Part shown: one piece after another, positions 57,006 to 64,000 of the stretch
Layout: every line of letters begins with the position of its first letter
Numbering within the stretch: the stretch's first letter is position 1
Assembly (NCBI RefSeq): GCF_900116535.1
Contig: NZ_FPAU01000002.1
Location: 469,301 to 533,300 of the forward strand
Direction: 5' to 3'
Source of the DNA: Kosakonia arachidis
GTDB taxonomy: Bacteria; Pseudomonadota; Gammaproteobacteria; Enterobacterales; Enterobacteriaceae
Length of the DNA stretch: 64,000 nucleotides
Notes under the pieces: generated by a model
The model's database searches: none
What the model saw: the letters and a program-made list of their open reading frames with translations, nothing else
What the model was told of the DNA's origin: nothing
Program-made: the position numbers and the translations under genes

Positions 57006-57374
57006 TTAAATACTTTCTTTCAGATTTAACCCACGCTCAATGATTACACCGACACTCTGCGCCCGCGCCACGGCGCCTGGTTTGCTCAGTTTGATGCGTA
57101 TCCATGGTGAATGAAAACGCGCCTGCAGCAGTTCTGCCACCTCTTCTGCAACACGCTCGACCAGCGCAAAACGCCCGCCTTCCACATGGCTGACAACCAC
57201 ATCGGCAATATCGGCATAGCTGAGGCAATCATTCACATCATCACTTTTCGCCGCCTGACGGTTATCCCAGGCCATTTCGATATCGAACACCAGTTTCTGC
57301 TCAATGGTTTGTTCCCAGTCGTAAACACCAATGGTGGTGATTACCGAAAGCTGCTCAATAAATACAATATCCAT
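57006..57374 (-). CDS. folB: Dihydroneopterin aldolase/epimerase
   Basis: Folate pathway enzyme cleaving 7,8-dihydroneopterin. 122 aa from the ATG at 57374 ([20 protein letters not shown]), the E. coli length; the frame continues upstream but lacks similarity. Family blocks: [42 protein letters not shown] and the Lys100 region [17 protein letters not shown]. Divergent from plsY. Confidence 0.96.
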   Translation of the reverse strand: MDIVFIEQLSVITTIGVYDWEQTIEQKLVFDIEMAWDNRQAAKSDDVNDCLSYADIADVVVSHVEGGRFALVERVAEEVAELLQARFHSPWIRIKLSKPGAVARAQSVGVIIERGLNLKESI

Positions 57375-57535
57375 CACATTCCACCTACAGTTTGTTTCAA
57401 CACTGTGCCGCCAGGCCTGATCTTTCCTGCGCTCTGGCAGATTTTGCGCATTCACTGGATACCACTTTCCAGAATTTATGCGTATTATCCATCGATGCAG
57501 AGAATAAAACGACTTTTTCACAACGGAACAGCGTC

Positions 57536-58144
57536 ATGAGTGCAATCGCGCCTGGAATGATCCTCCTTGCGTACCTTTGTGGCTCAATCTCCAGCGCCAT
57601 CCTGGTCTGCCGCCTCGCCGGTCTTCCCGATCCGCGAGCAAGTGGTTCTGGTAATCCCGGAGCGACCAACGTCTTACGCATTGGCGGCAAGGGAGCAGCC
57701 GTAACGGTACTGATTTTCGATATTCTGAAAGGAATGCTGCCCGTCTGGGGGGCTTACGCGCTTGGCGTAACACCGTTCTGGCTGGGGCTTATTGCTATCG
57801 CTGCCTGTCTTGGTCATATCTGGCCGGTATTTTTTAAATTCCAGGGTGGTAAAGGCGTAGCGACAGCATTTGGCGCGATTGCGCCGATTGGCTGGGATTT
57901 AACGGGCGTCATGGCGGGAACCTGGCTTTTAACCGTGCTGTTGAGCGGTTACTCATCGCTGGGCGCGATTGTCAGCGCGCTGATCGCACCTTTCTATGTC
58001 TGGTGGTTCAAACCGCAGTTCACCTTCCCGGTGGCGATGCTTTCCTGTCTGATTCTGTTACGTCACCATGACAATATTCAGCGCCTGTGGCGCCGCCAGG
58101 AAACCAAAATCTGGTCGAAGCTGAAGAAGAAAAAACAAGAGTAA
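57536..58144 (+). CDS. plsY: Acyl-phosphate:glycerol-3-phosphate acyltransferase
   Basis: Transfers acyl groups from acyl phosphate to glycerol 3-phosphate. 202 aa from the ATG at 57536 ([20 protein letters not shown]). Five membrane helices and the three PlsY motifs are present: [25 protein letters not shown] and [10 protein letters not shown]. The Lys-rich C-terminus is cytoplasmic. Convergent with tsaD. Confidence 0.96.
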   Translation: MSAIAPGMILLAYLCGSISSAILVCRLAGLPDPRASGSGNPGATNVLRIGGKGAAVTVLIFDILKGMLPVWGAYALGVTPFWLGLIAIAACLGHIWPVFFKFQGGKGVATAFGAIAPIGWDLTGVMAGTWLLTVLLSGYSSLGAIVSALIAPFYVWWFKPQFTFPVAMLSCLILLRHHDNIQRLWRRQETKIWSKLKKKKQE

Positions 58145-58179
58145 GCCCGGCGTTATCTCAGCAACCGGGCTGTCACAGT

Positions 58180-59644
<1,465 letters not shown>

Positions 59645-59649
59645 TCTTT

Positions 59650-59668
59650 TGAGAGCGGCACGCTCTCA
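59650..59668 (+). terminator. Internal partial terminator T1 between rpsU and dnaG
   Basis: TGAGAGCG (59650-59657) and CGCTCTCA (59661-59668) with a three-base loop and no strong U run. The corresponding E. coli structure attenuates read-through from rpsU into dnaG. Confidence 0.7.
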
Positions 59669-59815
59669 GATTTAGACCGAGTTGTAGTTGTAAGGCCGTG
59701 CTTCCGAAAGGAATGCGCGGCTTATTTTCGTTTATAACCTGATATAACCAGCGTGATTTTCGCCACATTCAGCGGCCTGAAGAACGGGGGGTTATAAAAG
59801 ATCAAAACGGGGCCT

Positions 59816-61561
59816 ATGGCTGGACGAATCCCACGTGTTTTTATCAATGACCTGCTGGCACGCACCGACATCGTCGATCTGATCGACGCGCGTGTAAAGC
59901 TGAAAAAGCAGGGCAAGAACTACCACGCGTGCTGTCCATTCCATAATGAAAAAACCCCTTCTTTCACCGTAAACGGTGAAAAACAGTTTTATCACTGCTT
60001 TGGTTGCGGCGCGCACGGTAACGCCCTCGACTTTTTAATGAACTACGACAAGCTCGAGTTCGTGGAAAGCGTCGAAGAACTTGCCGCCATGCACAACCTT
60101 GAAGTGCCTTTTGAAGCAGGCAGCGGGCCCAGCCTGATAGAGCGCCATCAACGACAAACGCTCTACCAACTGATGGACGGGCTTAATGCATTTTATCAGC
60201 AATCTCTGACGCAACCTGCCGCTGAACCGGCGCGCCAGTATCTGGCAAGGCGCGGTTTGAGTAGCGAAATTATTGCGCGTTTCGCCATTGGTTACGCCCC
60301 TCCCGGTTGGGACAACGTGTTAAAGCGTTTTGGCGGCAATAGCGAAAACCGCAAATCTCTGATCGATGCCGGCATGCTGGTAACAAACGATCAGGGACGC
60401 AGTTACGATCGCTTCCGTGAACGGGTGATGTTCCCCATACGCGACAAGCGTGGTCGGGTGATTGGTTTTGGCGGGCGTGTGTTGGGTAACGAGACGCCCA
60501 AATACCTCAACTCCCCGGAGACCGATATTTTCCATAAAGGCCGCCAGCTGTATGGCCTTTATGAAGCGCAACTGGATAACGATGAACCGCAGCGCCTGTT
60601 GGTCGTCGAAGGGTATATGGACGTGGTGGCGCTGGCGCAGTACGGCATCAATTATGCGGTTGCTTCGCTGGGCACTTCTACCACGGCGGATCATATCCAG
60701 TTGCTGTTCAGAGTGACGAAAAACGTCATCTGCTGTTATGACGGTGACCGGGCAGGTCGTGATGCCGCCTGGCGTGCGCTGGAAACCGCGCTACCTTATA
60801 TGAACGATGGCCGTCAGTTGCGTTTTATGTTCCTACCGGATGGTGAAGATCCGGATACGCTGGTGCGTAAAGAGGGTAAAGCGGCATTTGAAGCGCGGAT
60901 GGAGCAGGCTCAGCCGCTCTCCACGTTTTTGTTTAACAGCCTGTTGCCGCAGGCAGATTTGACGACGCCGGATGGTACCACGCAACTTGCAGCGCTGGCC
61001 TTGCCGTTAATCAATCAGGTGCCAGGCGAGACGTTGCGCATTCAGCTTAGGCAGTTGCTGGGGAACAAAATTGGTATCTTCGACGATACGCAACTTGATC
61101 GTTTAATGCCAAAACAAGTGGAAAACAGCGCTCAGCGCCCCGCTCCGCAGCTAAAACGCACAACCATGCGTATACTTATAGGGTTATTGATCCAGAACCC
61201 AGAGTTAGCATCGGCGGTTCCGCCGTTAGAAGGCCTGGATCAATCCAGGTTGCCCGGGCTTGGCTTATTTGCAGAACTGGTCAACACTTGTTTGTCACAG
61301 CCAGGCCTGACTACCGGACAGTTGCTGGAGCACTATCGCGGCACTAAAGAAGCTGCAACCCTTGAAAAGCTGTCGATGTGGGACGATATAGCAGATAAGG
61401 AAATCGCAGAGAAAGCGTTTACCGACTCGCTCAATCATATGTTTGATTCGATGCTTGAACGGCGACAGGAAGAGCTGATAGCTCGCGATCGTACGCACGG
61501 TTTAAGCAGCGAAGAGCGCCGGGAACTCTGGCAGTTAAACCAGGAACTGGCGAAAAAATGA
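59816..61561 (+). CDS. dnaG: DNA primase
   Basis: 581 aa, as in E. coli. The N-terminal zinc-binding domain (CCPFHNEKTPSFTV and HCFGCGAHGNALDF) is followed by the RNA polymerase core, with its TOPRIM domain (LLVVEGYMDVVALAQYG, CYDGDRAGRDAAWRA), and the C-terminal DnaB-interacting helicase-binding domain. Weak initiation context (no clear purine-rich site next to the ATG at 59816), as known for dnaG, keeps its level low relative to its neighbours. Confidence 0.98.
   Translation: MAGRIPRVFINDLLARTDIVDLIDARVKLKKQGKNYHACCPFHNEKTPSFTVNGEKQFYHCFGCGAHGNALDFLMNYDKLEFVESVEELAAMHNLEVPFEAGSGPSLIERHQRQTLYQLMDGLNAFYQQSLTQPAAEPARQYLARRGLSSEIIARFAIGYAPPGWDNVLKRFGGNSENRKSLIDAGMLVTNDQGRSYDRFRERVMFPIRDKRGRVIGFGGRVLGNETPKYLNSPETDIFHKGRQLYGLYEAQLDNDEPQRLLVVEGYMDVVALAQYGINYAVASLGTSTTADHIQLLFRVTKNVICCYDGDRAGRDAAWRALETALPYMNDGRQLRFMFLPDGEDPDTLVRKEGKAAFEARMEQAQPLSTFLFNSLLPQADLTTPDGTTQLAALALPLINQVPGETLRIQLRQLLGNKIGIFDDTQLDRLMPKQVENSAQRPAPQLKRTTMRILIGLLIQNPELASAVPPLEGLDQSRLPGLGLFAELVNTCLSQPGLTTGQLLEHYRGTKEAATLEKLSMWDDIADKEIAEKAFTDSLNHMFDSMLERRQEELIARDRTHGLSSEERRELWQLNQELAKK
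61361..61390 (+). promoter_or_regulatory. Heat-shock (sigma-32) promoter of rpoD inside dnaG
   Basis: CTTGAAA (61361-61367), 13 bases, GGACGATATA (61381-61390), at the position and with nearly the sequence of the E. coli Phs promoter that drives rpoD during heat shock. Confidence 0.65.
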
Positions 61562-61718
61562 ATTCAACGGCTTAAGTGCCGATAACCGATCGGGTTGATC
61601 CCGACAGCCGCGATGAGGGCCAGCGGCAAAAATATAAATACACCCTCGCGTTAAATGTTGGCTGCTTATTTCGCCGACCGACACCAACCCTCATGAATTT
61701 AAGTGTGGATACCGTCTT

Positions 61719-63563
61719 ATGGAGCAAAACCCGCAGTCACAGCTGAAGCTTCTTGTCACCCGTGGTAAGGAGCAAGGCTATCTGACCTATGCCGAGGTCA
61801 ATGACCATCTGCCGGAAGATATCGTCGACTCCGATCAGATCGAAGACATCATCCAAATGATCAACGACATGGGCATTCAGGTGATGGAAGAAGCACCGGA
61901 TGCTGATGATTTGCTGCTGGCTGAAACCACTGCCGACACGGACGATGACGCTGCCGAAGCGGCTGCGCAAGTGCTTTCCAGCGTGGAATCTGAAATCGGG
62001 CGCACGACCGACCCGGTTCGCATGTATATGCGTGAAATGGGGACCGTTGAACTGCTGACCCGTGAAGGCGAAATTGACATCGCCAAACGTATCGAAGACG
62101 GGATTAACCAGGTTCAGTGCTCCGTTGCCGAGTACCCGGAAGCCATTACCTATCTGTTAGAACAATACGACCGCGTCGAAGCAGAACAGGCGCGTCTGTC
62201 CGATTTGATCACCGGCTTTGTCGATCCGAACGCGGAAGAAGATCTTGCGCCAACGGCAACCCATGTCGGCTCTGAGCTCTCCAGCGAAGAGATGGATGAC
62301 GACGATGATGAAGAAGATGAAGAAGACGATGACAACAGCGATGATGACAACAGCATCGATCCTGAGCTGGCACGTGAAAAATTCGGCGAACTGCGTACAC
62401 AGTACGAACTAACTCGTGACACGATCAAAGCCAAAGGTCGCAGCCACGCTGCGGCACAGGAAGAGATCCTCAAGCTGTCTGAAGTCTTCAAGCAGTTCCG
62501 TCTGGTGCCGAAACAGTTCGACTACCTGGTAAACAGTATGCGTATCATGATGGATCGCGTGCGTACCCAGGAACGCATCATCATGAAGTTGTGCGTTGAA
62601 CAGTGCAAAATGCCGAAGAAAAACTTCATTACGCTGTTCACCGGCAATGAAACCAGTGAAACCTGGTTCAATGCCGCGCTGGCGATGAACAAGCCGTGGT
62701 CCGAAAAGCTGCATGAAGTGACGGAAGACGTTCAGCGCAGCCTGCAAAAACTGCAACAGATTGAAGAAGAAACAGGCCTGACCATTGAGCAGGTAAAAGA
62801 TATTAACCGTCGTATGTCCATCGGCGAAGCGAAAGCACGCCGTGCGAAGAAAGAGATGGTGGAAGCGAACCTACGTCTGGTTATTTCTATCGCCAAGAAA
62901 TACACCAACCGTGGTCTGCAATTCCTCGATCTGATTCAGGAAGGCAACATCGGTCTGATGAAAGCGGTTGATAAGTTCGAATACCGCCGTGGTTACAAGT
63001 TCTCCACCTACGCAACCTGGTGGATCCGTCAGGCGATTACCCGCTCCATCGCGGATCAGGCGCGCACTATCCGTATTCCGGTACATATGATTGAGACCAT
63101 TAACAAACTCAACCGTATTTCACGCCAGATGCTGCAGGAAATGGGTCGCGAACCGACGCCGGAAGAACTGGCCGAACGCATGTTGATGCCGGAAGATAAA
63201 ATCCGCAAGGTGCTGAAAATCGCCAAAGAGCCAATCTCCATGGAAACACCGATTGGTGATGATGAAGATTCGCACCTGGGTGATTTTATCGAGGATACCA
63301 CCCTCGAGCTGCCGCTGGACTCAGCCACCACCGAGAGCCTGCGCGCGGCGACGCACGACGTTCTGGCGGGTCTGACCGCCCGTGAAGCGAAAGTACTGCG
63401 TATGCGTTTCGGTATCGATATGAACACCGACCACACGCTGGAAGAAGTGGGTAAACAGTTTGACGTTACCCGCGAACGTATCCGCCAGATCGAAGCGAAA
63501 GCACTGCGTAAACTGCGCCATCCGAGCCGTTCTGAAGTGCTGCGTAGCTTCCTCGACGATTAA
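61719..63563 (+). CDS. rpoD: RNA polymerase primary sigma factor, sigma-70
   Basis: 614 aa, one residue longer than E. coli. Region 1.1 at the N-terminus ([20 protein letters not shown]); an acidic stretch at about residues 190-212 ([20 protein letters not shown]) in the non-conserved region; region 2 ([40 protein letters not shown]); region 3; and region 4 with the -35-binding helix-turn-helix ([20 protein letters not shown]). Transcribed from the rpsU operon promoters and from the internal heat-shock promoter. Confidence 0.99.
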   Translation: MEQNPQSQLKLLVTRGKEQGYLTYAEVNDHLPEDIVDSDQIEDIIQMINDMGIQVMEEAPDADDLLLAETTADTDDDAAEAAAQVLSSVESEIGRTTDPVRMYMREMGTVELLTREGEIDIAKRIEDGINQVQCSVAEYPEAITYLLEQYDRVEAEQARLSDLITGFVDPNAEEDLAPTATHVGSELSSEEMDDDDDEEDEEDDDNSDDDNSIDPELAREKFGELRTQYELTRDTIKAKGRSHAAAQEEILKLSEVFKQFRLVPKQFDYLVNSMRIMMDRVRTQERIIMKLCVEQCKMPKKNFITLFTGNETSETWFNAALAMNKPWSEKLHEVTEDVQRSLQKLQQIEEETGLTIEQVKDINRRMSIGEAKARRAKKEMVEANLRLVISIAKKYTNRGLQFLDLIQEGNIGLMKAVDKFEYRRGYKFSTYATWWIRQAITRSIADQARTIRIPVHMIETINKLNRISRQMLQEMGREPTPEELAERMLMPEDKIRKVLKIAKEPISMETPIGDDEDSHLGDFIEDTTLELPLDSATTESLRAATHDVLAGLTAREAKVLRMRFGIDMNTDHTLEEVGKQFDVTRERIRQIEAKALRKLRHPSRSEVLRSFLDD

Positions 63564-63585
63564 TTTTCTCATATCGTTGTAGTGA

Positions 63586-63612
63586 AAGGCTCCCAGCGGG
63601 AGCCTTTTTTAT
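63586..63612 (+). terminator. rpoD operon terminator
   Basis: AAGGCTCCC (63586-63594) and GGGAGCCTT (63598-63606) with a three-base loop, followed by TTTTA. A strong intrinsic terminator 22 bases after the rpoD stop. Confidence 0.92.
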
Positions 63613-63754
63613 TGCCAACGGAAAACCACGTCATGTAGGCGTGGTCATCAACAAGTTTTGTCTCTGCCTTATTGCCTTTAGATTTAAATCTTACAGGAGT
63701 GGTAGAAACTTCTTTTTAAGGGTTTTGGTACGCCCTTTTAGGCTGCAATCAATG

Positions 63755-63779
63755 CCGCCTTTTATGAAGGCGGATTTTT
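63755..63779. terminator. Terminator before mug
   Basis: CCGCCTT (63755-63761) and AAGGCGG (63767-63773), then ATTTTTA. On the + strand it could end a short transcript from the rpoD-mug gap; on the minus strand it lies just after the mug stop. Confidence 0.65.
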
Positions 63780-63791
63780 ACTTCCGCCGCG

Positions 63792-64000
63792 CTACAGGCC
63801 TCTTGTCACCAGCGCATCGTCCAGTTCGCGGTAAGCGGCTACCAGCTTATCCAGTGTCGCGCGATTTAGCCCGCTGGGGTTCGGCAGCACCCAAACTTGC
63901 GTTACGCCAATACTCATTGTCTGCTTGCCCCAGTTAGCACCTCTGATACTGAAGGCCTGCTCAAAGGCTTGTTTGCCGAGGATCGCCAGCGCAGCAGGTT
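63792..64000 (-). CDS. mug: G/U mismatch-specific DNA glycosylase Mug (5' end cut by window edge)
   Basis: Only the C-terminal 69 residues are in the window, ending at the stop at 63792-63794. The sequence [16 protein letters not shown] and then [20 protein letters not shown] matches E. coli Mug, which excises uracil, thymine and ethenocytosine opposite guanine. NPSGLNR is the conserved minor-groove intercalation motif of the family. Confidence 0.95.
   Translation of the reverse strand, partial: PAALAILGKQAFEQAFSIRGANWGKQTMSIGVTQVWVLPNPSGLNRATLDKLVAAYRELDDALVTRGL

Overview
The window is chromosomal DNA from a member of the Enterobacteriaceae. Gene content and order from gpr/yghZ through exbDB, metC, yqhCD, dkgA, ygiQ, ftsP, plsC, parC, mdaB, ygiN, parE, tolC, ribB, hldE, glnE, cca, plsY and tsaD to rpsU-dnaG-rpoD-mug follow the Escherichia coli K-12 segment around 65-69 min, and most products match in length to within a few residues. 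The genus cannot be fixed from sequence alone. TolC, YgiB and RpoD look close to Enterobacter/Kosakonia/Klebsiella types (judged from memory, not searched). No tRNA, rRNA, CRISPR array, integrase or insertion sequence was seen.

Layout. 1-1548: the 3'-truncated gene of a chemoreceptor, followed by about 1.2 kb of AT-rich DNA without a convincing gene. 2786-9404: gpr, yqhA, three unrecognised genes (4472-5942), exbDB, metC, yghB. 9437-19727: yqhC/yqhD/dkgA (aldehyde reduction), ygiQ, ftsP, plsC, parC. 20126-24392: a quinone/electrophile defence block (mdaB, ygiN, then a LysR regulator with a DoxX protein, a glutathionyl-hydroquinone reductase and a serine esterase). 24428-36386: a hut-type catabolic cluster. 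36432-46637: parE, the yqiA-cpdA-yqiB-nudF operon, tolC-ygiBC, ygiD, zupT and a small membrane protein. 46871-64000: ribB with an FMN riboswitch, ubiK, hldE-glnE-ygiF, ygiM-cca, uppP, folB, plsY, tsaD, the rpsU-dnaG-rpoD operon and the 3' part of mug.

The accessory interest lies between ygiN and parE, which are neighbours in E. coli but lie 15.4 kb apart here. The hut cluster encodes HutU, HutI, HutF and HutG, the five-step route in which formiminoglutamate is deiminated to formylglutamate and then deformylated, as known from pseudomonads, plus the HutC repressor and HutD. The only histidine ammonia-lyase-family protein (27290-28840) lacks precisely the Ala-Ser-Gly triplet that forms the MIO cofactor and has several other active-site changes. 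It is the last gene of an operon whose other four genes encode an ABC importer of the quaternary-ammonium (OpuC/OsmU) type. I infer that the operon imports and cleaves a trimethylated histidine such as hercynine or ergothioneine, releasing trimethylamine and feeding a urocanate-type product to HutU-I-F-G. Both divergent operons have sigma-54 promoters (-24/-12) with a HutC-type palindrome over the expected start site, and a near-consensus NtrC site lies between them, so expression is probably nitrogen-controlled and inducer-gated.
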